This document shows, piece after piece, positions 25,301-36,200 of a stretch of 64,000 bases of DNA (positions are counted from its first letter, which is position 1; each line of letters starts with the position of its first letter). The DNA is from Membranipora membranacea (lineage: Eukaryota > Bryozoa > Gymnolaemata > Cheilostomatida > Membraniporidae). Both the position numbers and the translations under genes were made by a program. The notes below the pieces were generated by a model, which saw only the letters and a program-made list of their open reading frames with translations, was not told the origin of the DNA and did no database searches. The stretch spans positions 24,924,001 to 24,988,000 of the forward strand of contig OU612065.1 of NCBI GenBank assembly GCA_914767715.1, written 5' to 3'.

Positions 25301-28300
25301 AGTTTGCTCATTCCGATTCTACTGGCGGCATCGGCGACTCAAACCCTAAATACAGGCAAATTGGATCATGCTTGATCTAGCTATGGTTGATACCATCCAT
25401 TGCAACATTAATCAATACCATGTAATTGACCGTGCTGTAAGTTCCAAAAACGACATGATCATGATGGTTATGCAAAGTTTTGGAATTTTTTTGTAGAATG
25501 CTGGGTCTCATGTTAGCCTGACACAGATTGGGGATTCCACAGCAAACTTGGATAGACTAAGTACACTGGCCGAAGAAACGCCCTCTCGGTTTGCATCTAG
25601 CTTTTCACGCCAGAATCCGATCGATAAATCAACGTGAGTAATCCTCGGCAATCTGTCGATCACCGCTTTTTTGTATAGAATCGCAGCATATATTTTGGCG
25701 AACACCCCATATGCAATACGTAATTTTTAGATATTATGGCACTTTATTCCTGTAAATACAACATGCAGACCTTGGGATAGCAATCCACTGGACTGCATGT
25801 AGTAAAGTTGTGGCATCGAGTTTGGTAGAAATGAAAACTAAGGACTAGGTGACAAAACATGCTCACCAGCTCAGGCAAACCCTCCTTAGTTACTTTCTAT
25901 ATGACGGTTTAAATGGTTTAAACAAGCAAGGAGTAACAGCGGATTGTTACTCCTTGGTTTAAATAAAGCTAATGTTGATGTTTATCTTTATCCAGAGTCA
26001 GTCTTAGGCTTCCTAACACTCCGCTCCTAATAGTTAGTCATAGGTATGCAAAAAACGAGTGAGCTTTGCACACATGTGTTCTTTTTTTTGTGAATTCACT
26101 AATTCATTCACAACTATTTATATTTTTAATTTCTTGACAACATTTTTTGTGATAAAATCTGCTTGCAAAATTTTCTTATATAAGTCCTAAAAATGTTGTG
26201 CGTAAGGTAATGTATTAACATCCTGCATGCTGCACAGGAATGGGAATGTTATAAGAAACTATATTAACTCTGCATGATAGCTATATTAACATTAAATTAA
26301 TATTTGTTCTAGATAACTACTATAACAATATCAAATTCTAATGAATGATTTGAAGGATGATGCGCATGTTGCACAATTTATTTCTGCTTATTTCTTGTGA
26401 AATTTCTCTCCAAAAATATTAATAAAATGTTGATATGTTTCTAGTCCTGATCCTAGAGATGAAGAGACCAGTAAGGTGTTCTCAGTGAGTCCTCGCTCTC
26501 TAGCAGTGAAGGGAGGAATATCCCGTCACCTAGCTGTCTCACCACTCAAACCTAAACAGAAAGAAGATACTCTCTATACAATAAGCATGAGAAGTAACAG
26601 CATGGAGTCACTTGAGAAAAAAGACTCACCGACACAACCTAACAAACCAAGACCCCACGATCAATTCCATCCGAGCATTACTCCAAAAGTGAACCAGGAA
26701 ACCAGAGGGATCGCTGCTTTGGCTGCCGCTAAAAAGAGGCGTCAGCAGCAACAGGAAATGATGTCGAGTCGACTGACACTTCAGGACAGCCTAAACCGAA
26801 CATTTGTGTCGACGTATGAGGAAGCAGACAGTAGGCTAACACCAAGTCGACTTGCAACTCATAACATTAAATACGGCTCCAGATACAACGTCAATGATGA
26901 GACAGAGTCGTATGATAACAGAAGTCAGCAAACAGAGAACAGGAGAATGGAGCATTCTCCTGCAAAGCCTGGAGGAAGAATACCTCGAGCTAAGTACAGA
27001 CCACAAGCACATCTGAGGGTACCAGCGGCTACTAGCTCTGATCGACTGTCAGATAAAACTGCAGATACGCCACATAAGGTGAGTACTCTATCTCTCTACA
27101 TGAACAAATGTAGATGTTCTGTTATTAAGCAAAGCAGTATAGGTTCTCCTCATCTTGCCAGTTCTTGCTAGAACTCCCCCCGCCTGCCCTACAACAAGTA
27201 ATAGGGCCATAATTGGTTGAACAGAATCAGTTTGTCACTGGATGAATCTCGAATCTCTCTTTGACAATCGAATCTTATCAACACGGCATACCCCATGGTG
27301 TAGATGGCTATGCTGACTATTAAAAAGTATAGAGTACACCTTACAAATTTCACATTTTCATTTTATTTATCCACTCCTTTTTTCACGCATGTGCAGCAAT
27401 TCATTCTATCACCTGGTGCACGCTACTGGCAGGTATATAAAACTAGTGGCTTCTATGTAGTTTAGTTCTCTGCACGTTAGTATCATCCTCTTGATTACTA
27501 CAAGAAGGTGTATATCGTTAGAACCCGGGACTTCTTGGTCTTTAGTTGGGGATAGTTGTGGTTGTCTCTTTATTACAATGGTGGTGACAACTCCAAGCTG
27601 CATAGTTTTCGTGATAAATTGGATACAGTGAGATTTGTAGATTTTACTTGGAGAGAAAAGTTGAACATCACATATTTCGAACAAACCTGACCAATAAGAC
27701 TACTGAACTGTTTTTTTCAGCCGAATTGCCAGATGGCCAGTTTGAATAGTTTGCATGATTCTCGTAATTTTTTCTTCTTTCAAGTGCTTTGCTACTCAAC
27801 TCCTATCCTGCGTGCTTTGAGCTGTCAGATTTCAATTCTGCAACTAAAGGGCGAAAAATATTTATTCTCAAATTCTTATACACGTGTTGTCTATTTTGTA
27901 TAGAGAGAGACCAGTGAACACCTTTTTTTGTGATAATATAAATTTCTCGACAAATACTAACATTGATGCCTAGCCTCCGTCCATTCTTAGTTCCATGTTA
28001 GACGTTAATTTACACTTATATGACCTGCAGTACTAAATGATGTGAGCATACCTTCAGTTTCAATGTAAAGACAGTTTAGATGACGATGTCTGTTGAATGA
28101 TATTTTAGAATGTAAGAACCACACGTAAGGTGCAACCGACTGTCAGAAATACGAAACAGGGCGCGTGGAAGTCTCAGGATTCTGTTAGAAGACCTCCTGC
28201 TAAACCCCGAACCAACAAAAGTACGTTCATTAGAGGAGTTAGTCGCTTTCCACCCTACCCTACCCTACCCTTGCTCATTTCTGTTTTTTTTTATATTAGA

Positions 28301-29053
28301 GGGAGAAGACTTGTAACTTTATTCTTATATAAAGCAATGCATAAATGTTAATCCCTACCGATAAAACGTGAGTGGTATAATTGCCAATGATTCTTGGAAA
28401 TGCTGACTTTATCGACTACTCAAACAGAAATCTATAAACTTAGTGTCGTAACAATATAAGTTAATAAGGATGTTATCCGTCTTGCATGCCATCAGCACTT
28501 AGCATGTATACCAATCACTATCGCATGACTTGATGCACATAGGATGTTTCCATTTAATTTTAGTTACCTCGAGGTACCTGAAAACCCTGGGCACTGCATC
28601 CCACAATGATAGCACAACTTACAAACCGGTTTCTAAATCGGGTATGTTTTATTCCTAAGCAATATTTTCATTTTATGGTGTTCAAGCCACTGGGTATGGC
28701 ATATCGACATATATCTTCTGCATGATACTAATTGTTTTTTATCGCGTTCTCGGCGTTCTCATTCAAAAATAGCTGTTTACCACTTTATAGCTTTGAAATC
28801 AGCTATCATTTGAAAACTAAAAAACAAATGGTCAGTGGCTGGAACGAAACAAGGTGGAATTTACTGTTGACCATATTTGGAAAAATATAATATGTACTTC
28901 AAGCGGAATTTACACCTTCCACACAGATGATATTTGTTTTTTTTTGCGATCATTTCAGTCTCAGAAAAGAAGTCCAAAGGCAAGAAGCAGCCAACAATCC
29001 CATCATATCACAAAGGAGACATAGCTGTTGCCGGCTTCGGAATAAGATATTGA
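13303..29053 (+). CDS. KIF19: Kinesin-like protein KIF19 (kinesin-8 family)
   Basis: Plus-end motor and microtubule depolymerase; mouse KIF19 acts at ciliary tips and limits cilium length. Twenty coding exons: 13303-13344, 13708-13788, 14432-14542, 15391-15478, 15738-15874, 16905-17030, 17467-17604, 18035-18176, 18656-18849, 19445-19594, 20081-20272, 20752-20865, 21167-21262, 22398-22611, 24583-24695, 25497-25633, 26445-27078, 28109-28220, 28564-28641, 28959-29053. All phases join, giving about 997 residues, the length of human KIF19. Motor landmarks: VAVRVRPM, P-loop [30 protein letters not shown], switch [14 protein letters not shown], switch [10 protein letters not shown], then [16 protein letters not shown]. 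After the motor come the KIF19-specific [19 protein letters not shown] helix, coiled coils and [11 protein letters not shown]. The C-terminal ~300 residues are basic and Ser/Thr-rich with little conservation. The start is the ATG at 13303 because its exon joins in phase to VAVRVRP. Confidence 0.95.
15738..15874 (+). other. KIF19: KIF19 exon with the ATP-binding P-loop
   Basis: The split Gly codon at 15478/15738 completes the Walker A motif [13 protein letters not shown]. Human KIF19 has GPTGCGKTYTMLG at this place. All catalytic residues of the nucleotide site are intact, so the motor should be active. Confidence 0.9.
24241..24287. repeat. Short palindromic repeat family C, copy 2
   Basis: Arms TAATATCACAGAGTAAGGAT and its complement with one mismatch, around a 2-base centre. 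Relatives: 1621-1665 (CACAGAGTAAGG/CCTTACTCAGTG), 3134-3180 (AATATCAGAGACTATAG and complement) and a single arm at 30831-30848. Lies in a KIF19 intron. Confidence 0.6.
25274..25381. repeat. Fold-back repeat family B, copy 2
   Basis: Ends AGAACAAGTTTGATCC and ATCATGCTTGATCT enclose AATTGCC.../...GGCAAATT inverted segments and a short diverged middle. It is the relative of 12853-12970 and sits in a KIF19 intron. Confidence 0.6.
28253..28271 (+). repeat. CCCTA tandem repeat
   Basis: About four head-to-tail copies of ACCCT just downstream of the KIF19 exon ending at 28220. Too short and not TTAGGG-type, so not read as telomeric. Confidence 0.7.
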
Positions 29054-30971
29054 AGCAAGTCTGACTTTCTTCATTATTGAAGCCGTCATCAATTGTAAAT
29101 AGCTTTCAGATTAATCTTCTATTTTTATACGATATCTTTTTTATAAATTAAATCATACTCATTTAATTTTTATGCAAACTAGCATCCTCATTCCCTCCAC
29201 ATACTCGGTAAAGTTATCAGTTGACCATGCCAGTGTATGACCCTGGTTAAACCTCATTGTAATTACAATATAGTCATTATAGCAATCATAATTTTTATTT
29301 ATTATCAAGGTTAAGATTTTTTTTCATTTTTTATCGGAATGATTTAATCCGCAATGATTTTCGTGGAGTCCTGCAATCATTGCCGCCACCTGTTGATCGT
29401 CATTTCAGGGCAATGTGATTTTAAAAATGAATTTTGTTTTCGAAGCTGCATCTTTGATATAGTCAATTCTCTTCACGCTCTACAAAAATACCATGGTGAG
29501 GAAGGGTATTCACAGATATCAATGTATAAAGACTACACTTTGATGTTTAAAGTTGATGTTATTTCTACAAACAATAGGTTTTGTATTGCTTTGGACTTTC
29601 CTCTTAGCATATTTTATATTGAAAGTTTTTTCCATGCAAATACGTTTCACCACTGCTGCATATGTTACAGGAGCCATTTGTAAGGTGATTAATCTGTGCA
29701 GAGGGTTGATATACATTATTTCTCTGATACTGTGTGTTAAAAATTAACACTATGGTTATAATCTAGTGCCTTTGATATGCAACTGCAGTTCACATTATGG
29801 CAAAATGGCAATGATACCACATTTTAAGTTCCCGTTCTATCAATAAAGAAAGTTTTGTACTATGAATCTGAATGAGTCTGGATGAGCATGCAATAACATT
29901 TCAATATACTTTAGTTAATCAACCCAATAGCCAATCAATCTTTAGCCGATCAATCTTTAGCCAATCAATCCATTGTGTTCATATTATTAATTAGTGTGAG
30001 CCCCCAAACTCTTGTCATCGGACCCCCCCCCCCCCCCCCATCAGCCTGATGGGCACCCGACCAGGAAGACTGTGATTATTGATTATCCCTTAATTCATAT
30101 CAATAGTTATTTTACCCAATCAGTTTGATACAGATCGAGCCTGAGAGATCCCCAAAGCAAAAGTCAAGCATGGATTGATTGCAATATATTATGATGTACA
30201 TAGAACGGAACAGACATCCACATACAATTCTAGTAATCATATCACTATAAAGGTAACATCATAAATATGTTGTATTTACCCTTCAGCCAGACTGCTGACC
30301 AGCAAGCAAGTAATTTTGGAAAATTTCTGTCCATTAAATCTGAAGCAGGGTCATTGCCCAGCTGGTTCCCACTTCCCAGGATTCCCTGGCCCTAACAAGT
30401 GGCAGGTGATTTGTCCTCTGACCAAATGAAAGTGCGGAGCCATGCTCTTCTTTGACCAACAATGTTGTCGACAGTTTATAGACCTCACATGATTCAGAAA
30501 CATAATGCTACTTAAAAATGACTTTTGCTGTGAAAGCTTTCACTACAAAGCCTGAAAAAGGACACATAAATGTGAAAGATATTTGGAGTTGTTCCTCTAT
30601 ATTCCTATCTATAAGAAAACATTATTTTTATTTCGTTTTTTGTTGGTTCTGTAAAGTTTGTGTAATAAAAATATTAATTTTTATGGAATCTATGTAATTC
30701 AAATGCACAACAAGTATGAATGAACCAATGAAGTCATATCTGTGTGGGTAAAGTATAAAATAATAGTATAATCATGATGATGATGCACTATATAGCTTAG
30801 TTTGTATATATATATTTATATATATATATACCTTACTCTGTGATATCATGATGTATTTGGAGGCAATGAAAGGAGCCTTGCACACCAGATTCAGGACACT
30901 GTGGTTTTCAATCTGGTCTTAATCGAAACTAAACTAAACTTTGTATCAATATCACAGTCACGACCATAACG
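29054..30971. other. KIF19 3' flank and convergent region
   Basis: No coding exon seen. An AATAAA at 29842-29847, about 790 bases after the KIF19 stop, is a candidate poly(A) signal. The stretch also holds a poly-C run near 30022-30038, a TA-rich run near 30805-30830 and a family C arm at 30831-30848. The gene at 30972 ends toward it on the opposite strand. Confidence 0.5.
29842..29847 (+). terminator. Candidate poly(A) signal of KIF19
   Basis: AATAAA hexamer downstream of the KIF19 stop codon on the coding strand. Assigned by position only. Confidence 0.45.
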
Positions 30972-32258
30972 TCATTGACCACGCCTACGCTTTTTAGGTG
31001 ACCTCTCTTTACATACCTCAAGTTTTCTGTTATTTGAGGATAATATTGAATTATACATTTTACAAAGTTTCTCTAAGACTTTGTTGGAGGGATGATTTTG
31101 AGCGTGCGGGATGGTAGGACGTCCAGGTGAAAGATCAGGCAAACACTTGATGTACAAATTGCAGCGAGATGCAATAGAAACATCGAATACTTTAACATTT
31201 CCTTTGATAAGTTGCTTTACATCCTCTATTCCTTTTATATTTGCCTTTCCAGTGTTACTAGGATCGCTTACCATTGAGAGCCATGAAGCAATCAACTTAG
31301 CGATGTTATCATCTCTCCGGTATACCTGTTCCGCTGATAGTGACCTTCCTCTCTCTATCATATGTGTCACAGATTGAAGAAAACCTCCCATTGCAAGGCA
31401 CTCTATGAAGACGTCAGCTTTTTTAAACTTTTTTTGGGACGCCTGATTGATTCGGGGGAAACGATGGAAAACGGGGTTCTCAATGTAGTTTGAGTTAATT
31501 ACTTCTACACCTACAGAGACCTGGCATTTTCTCGTATTTTTCTTTTTCTCACATATCAGCATGGGAATTCCTGCATGCTTATGGTACAGTTTTGAAGTGC
31601 ACTCATTTGTAGACCCACTTTGCCGTATGAAAACTCTGGAGTACATTATAACGAAATATACAGGTTTTACTGAATTTTCTCTTCTCATTTCGACCAGCCC
31701 ATAGGCAAGGTCTCCAGCACACTCACCCAAACTGCACTTTGCGAGTCCAGCACATGGAATATAATAACTGTAAATTAAAAATATTCCTCCCTTTTTCAGA
31801 ACTTTTCTAAAATCCTTGCCATAGAGAAACTGAAGTTCTGTATGGACTCCTGTGTTACACCTCGTTTTAAGACGACTCAGGCGGTCTAGAAGCTCACTGG
31901 AATCCAGTTTAGTTCTTATGTTATTCACTTTTTTCTGGCATACAAAATCACACTCAGTCTTTGCTTGGACAACATTGATATTTTCATAATATTGAACTTC
32001 ATCCTGATTTACCGACGGCAGTTGTTTTTGGTCCCAGTGAATAGGTGCGGCGAGTAGGTACTGGTATGACTTTTTCTTGATATGATCACTTGCTGCGTCT
32101 TCCATTTCGCCCCAAAGAGTTGCAAGCTCTCTGTTGTACTTTCCGCTCGCAATAGCTCTAACCCGGTCTTCAAATTGCTGTTTCTCTTGTTTCGCTGCCT
32201 TGGTTTGCAAAACAAGGCACATTAACAGCAGAAGCAGGTATGCAGTTACAGCATTCAT
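30972..32258 (-). CDS. Secreted protein with deaminase-like motifs
   Basis: One uninterrupted 428-residue reading frame from the ATG at 32258. I do not recognise an orthologue by name. Residues 1-23 are a clear signal peptide (MNAVTAYLLLLLMCLVLQTKA). Residues 137-145 read TGVHTELQF: an H-x-E motif. After a 27-residue gap comes IYSYYIPCAGLAKC (162-175), with Pro168-Cys169 and further Cys at 175 and 180. The order H-x-E, helix, strand ending in P-C, nearby Cys is the zinc-binding pattern of cytidine-deaminase-like folds, although the usual PCxxC spacing is widened here. A following strand (KPVYFVIMYSRVF) also fits. Several other Cys suggest disulfides in the secretory route. The C-terminus is strongly basic (SPKKRRRGQ). 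The deaminase reading is inference; the alternative is an unrelated Cys-rich secreted protein. It is divergent from the MACPF gene. Confidence 0.7.
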   Translation of the reverse strand: MNAVTAYLLLLLMCLVLQTKAAKQEKQQFEDRVRAIASGKYNRELATLWGEMEDAASDHIKKKSYQYLLAAPIHWDQKQLPSVNQDEVQYYENINVVQAKTECDFVCQKKVNNIRTKLDSSELLDRLSRLKTRCNTGVHTELQFLYGKDFRKVLKKGGIFLIYSYYIPCAGLAKCSLGECAGDLAYGLVEMRRENSVKPVYFVIMYSRVFIRQSGSTNECTSKLYHKHAGIPMLICEKKKNTRKCQVSVGVEVINSNYIENPVFHRFPRINQASQKKFKKADVFIECLAMGGFLQSVTHMIERGRSLSAEQVYRRDDNIAKLIASWLSMVSDPSNTGKANIKGIEDVKQLIKGNVKVFDVSIASRCNLYIKCLPDLSPGRPTIPHAQNHPSNKVLEKLCKMYNSILSSNNRKLEVCKERSPKKRRRGQ

Positions 32259-33291
32259 GTTCAAATTCTGTAAAATAATAGGAACAATAACTTTATTTGG
32301 TTATGAAATTGAGATTTAGAAAAAAAAGGGTCACTATATTTATCTAAGCTGAACATACCACATAACCATTACTAGTAGCAAAATAGATCACCACCACCAA
32401 TATATATTTTCTTTTAGGTTTCCAATTGAGATTTGGAATAACCTAGGGGTCATCATATTTATCAAAGCTGAAAGCCCGACGTGGCAATGACTAAAAGTTG
32501 CAAAATAGATTACCACTAATACATTTTTTTTAACACATTTGATAGCCTCGAAAAAACTTACCCTGCACGCTGCACTTTGAGTTCTCTGTCAGTATACTGT
32601 TGTCGCATTAAATATATTGGAAGGCAAGACTCTGCCTATATAGCTTGTCGATTTTACCCTTTTTTTAAATGCATATCAATAGATTCATTTAATTTCTAAC
32701 GCATGTTTGCACTTTGGCAAGCAATTCCTCAGAAAGCAAATAATACCTTTGAGCCTGGTTTTACTAAATTTAATTTTTTTTAATTCCTTCATTTATCCTG
32801 AGGCAAAAAGTTCTCTGCTCCCACTTATCCCCTAATTCAACTCAAAAGGAAGAGGCCAGCAGATCAAAGCATAATATCAAACACCAATCAAGGTTTAATA
32901 ATATATTTTAAGATATAAAACAGTACCAGAGAGAAATTATAAAACTTTCAAACAACATCTCAATTTCCCAAATTCCATATCAAACTTAAAAGAGCTGAGA
33001 GCTCACATATTCCATGATATGAGTACATGCCAAAACCCCCTGAGGCGTGCCCTTGGGAGACAAAAAAATTGGAGACAACATTTGATAATTAGCTGTTTTT
33101 GTTCAACCTTCGAACTAAGAGTCGGCGGAACACCTACATATTGTGTTATGTGTACTGAGTTTCCTCATCAAAAACATAACATTGATTGATTCTAAGCTGT
33201 GACGCTGCATTCAGCGCCGCTGCCTGCGCTAGTTTTGGCAGCTCAACGCATGTCCGGAATAATTCGTCAACACCAACTCAATCAAAGCAAC
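32259..33291. promoter_or_regulatory. Shared intergenic promoter region of the divergent pair
   Basis: Between the two start codons lie 1033 bases. The minus-strand gene has a likely 5' UTR intron: donor after 32572 (GTAAGTTT on the minus strand) and acceptor TTTTACAG just before the ATG. Its probable TATA box is at 32637-32643. Nothing similar was identified for the plus-strand MACPF gene, whose transcription start is not placed. No other coding potential was seen. Confidence 0.5.
32637..32643 (-). promoter_or_regulatory. Candidate TATA box of the secreted-protein gene
   Basis: Minus strand reads GCTATATAGGC. A start about 30 bases on (near 32607) would give a 5' leader that runs into the donor near 32572, consistent with a short non-coding first exon. 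Confidence 0.5.
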
Positions 33292-36200
33292 ATGACAGCA
33301 GACAGGCAAGCTGAGCCTGAGTTTTCCGAATCTGCAGTTTACCATGTAGTCAAGGTTAGATTGAAGCAGTATTTCTATGATGAGGGTTATCCCCCCTTTG
33401 CTTGCGCAGACCTTTCTTGTCTCTGTAATCATCATACTATTTTTTTGACAAACATTGTTTATATATATTGCCTAGTAACCATCTACATTCTGCAACTTGG
33501 TGCATGGATTTTTAATGTGGCATTTAGTATCTTACTAGAAATGTTAAATATATTTATGTTTATTTTGGGAGTATATCAAAAACATCAATGATTACAACTA
33601 TATGTCGCGCTCGTTGTGAGGAAACGTAGTCAACGATCTAAGCCGCAGAATGATACAGAAAGTTTTTTGGTTCAAAATCAAAACCATCCTGTAGAGAATC
33701 TTGTTTGGCTTGTGATAGCTATCTAAAATTTAAATGATCCTCATGACACCGTTATATGTGCGTGTGTTTTAGCCAAGGAGATCCAGATGGATGAGCTTTG
33801 CCGTAGCGTTTGCCGTCCTGGTTGGGTTGGTTATCATCATGATGATGGTTGGTGTGACAATGACCATGAACAGAAACATGATGGCGCTGCAGGGCTCAAT
33901 GTAAGATACCAAGGAGACCAATGAAAATGATTGTTGTTTTACACAAAGTTGCTGTGGATTTTTTTTTATTTTTCTGTTTCTCCTCACTAAGTTAACTCAC
34001 TCTTTTAATGAAGCAAGCAACCAATATTGGCATTTGAGAACATTTATTCACATGGACAGAATTCGCTCCAAAAAAGAAATCTGAGAAAGGCCTTCAGATC
34101 GACTATTTTGTTTTGGTAGTGCTTTGCTATTCGTAAAACGCGCAATGTCATATTTTATTGTAGAGTTAATCCTCAGTCGTCTGAGAACCAGGTTGCAGAG
34201 ACACCTATAGCAGCAAAACAAGTGTAAGTATCGTCTAAGTGCTCAGACTCCAAGGCGCAGGGAGTTACCTGCGCCAGCTATCAAACTCTTCTCCTGATAG
34301 CTGGCGCAGGTAACTCCCTGCGCCTTGGAGCCTGAGCACTTAGACTAGTGTAAGTATCTTTAGTCCAGTCGATATCGCAGCAAATACCAAACGATTGCAG
34401 GGAGAGTACAGCTAGATTGTTTATTTGCTCAAGATTCGATGATTTTTGACATGCATAATCTGCCATGAATTTATTTTTGTTCATTTAGGAAGAATTCTGC
34501 AATCACTGAGGAGAGCCCTCTGGTGTCGATGGCGGCTCAAGCTGTGCTTGGGCAGGACGAGAAAAATCTAATGATCGGTATGTAAATTGATTTTAAGGAT
34601 CTTCGAAGCTAGCTATCATAATTGACTGCCATCTCTTAGACTGAGCGATACTATTATCATAGAAGAAGTTGTGGTTCCGAATCCCATGGGGAGAGTATTA
34701 CAAGTTCGAATTTGCGGAACGTTGGAGCAATGTCCTGTAGGAATTTTCGTGAAGGTGGTTGTTATCGTACACATAATTTCTTTTTTATGTATGGCCCTCT
34801 CATATTGAATATTCATGATTTGGGCTTTCTGCACACAAGTTGAGCAATCTTCAATTTTGAAACTGTCATCCGCAGAGTGAATTTTTTAAATTAACCGATT
34901 GACTGGACATAAAACTGAACCTCTATCTGACAAAGAACTGAGCCAGCATTGGGAAAAAGTAAATGTAGGTGATCTTCTTTTCAATTTTACCTCGAATTGG
35001 GAAAGTCTTCTTCAGGTTTCATTCAAACTGACCAAATCTTTTTTTATGCTTTTAAAATATCCCGTCTTCAATCTTCAGTAAAATAAGTAGGCCAGTCCCA
35101 TGTGTCTCAAATATTATATGGTCATTATGCTCATGCCGTATCTTTTTGCAGTAAAGTAAAATAGCTGTGATTGCTTGTAGGTGTGAGGCAAGATGACCTG
35201 ATACAAGACTGTCAATCAGGAAGTCTAAAGAAAACATTCCCCGACATTGATTACAGCTTCTATGGTTACAACATTTTAAAGGGCTACCCTTTAGCCGATG
35301 GCAGAGATCCAGGTTTTACACGACCGCTGTTTGAGTTCGACTTCAGCAACAGGCACCACACTGCAGACTGCAGGTAGATTTTACAGGTTCTCATCTTGTC
35401 TATAGAGGCTAGTTTTTCTGAGTAACCACATGAGCTGGATCATGCAACCTGTTTTGGTATCCAAACATAATATTATATCATTCAATGACCTTCCCTTTGC
35501 TTTTGTTTGAAGTCAGTCGCTAGATGGTTTATTCTTTTACGGCGGATATAATGCTGCCTCGCCTCCCTCAATGTTGATACTGGAGAACTTTTTATGAGAT
35601 ATATCAAATATTGTAACCATAAACTTATGATACAGAGTATATATGATTGTAACCAAACCATATTTACATAAATCCCCACGAGCTTATACCGCTTGCAGAT
35701 ACAGCAATAATAAAGGACACATGAATGTACACTAAATTGTTGCCTCCATGAGAAAACTTTCATATAAATTTCATTTCTATAAATTTTATGATAACTCATC
35801 TGTCCAATGTGAATGTGCACTTGTTGTTTTCAATTAAAAACTGTGATAAACTTTTAATTTTTTTTACAGGTACGCCTTACCAAATGGGCTGACAGCTGCA
35901 CCTGATGTCGCATGCCGGACTTCATTCACATCAACAACAATAGAAAACTCCTTGGACTTAAAAAGCTCACTGGGCGTGGAAGCAAAAATTGAAGGAGGAG
36001 GCTTTGGGGTCTCTTTCTCAGCTAGTGCCGGCTACAAATCTGCATCCTCAACTCTGAAATCCGGCAAGTTTAAATTTGTGAAATCGACTGCTAGCTGCAA
36101 GTATTACTTTGCCAAATTGAATGAGCTTGATGTTCCAGACTTCAGCCCTGAGGTCATGAGGTGGATTAAAAAAATGAATCAGACTATAAAGAGTACAGGA

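Noticed and set aside
27079-27171. Read-through of KIF19 exon 26445-27078 to the next stop
   Set aside because: A good donor (GTGAGT) follows 27078 and the next exon at 28109 joins in phase, so the extension is intron.
32259-32264. TTG start two codons upstream for the secreted protein
   Set aside because: The ATG at 32258 gives a complete signal peptide and non-ATG starts are not expected in an animal nuclear gene.
33199-33291. Longer N-terminus of the MACPF protein from 33199 or the ATG at 33250
   Set aside because: 33199 is GTG, and the ATG at 33250 has C at -3. The ATG at 33292 has a better context; the 33250 start remains possible.
35482-35820. 112-codon minus-strand frame within the last MACPF intron
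   Set aside because: No motif, no splice context, and low-complexity composition; treated as chance.
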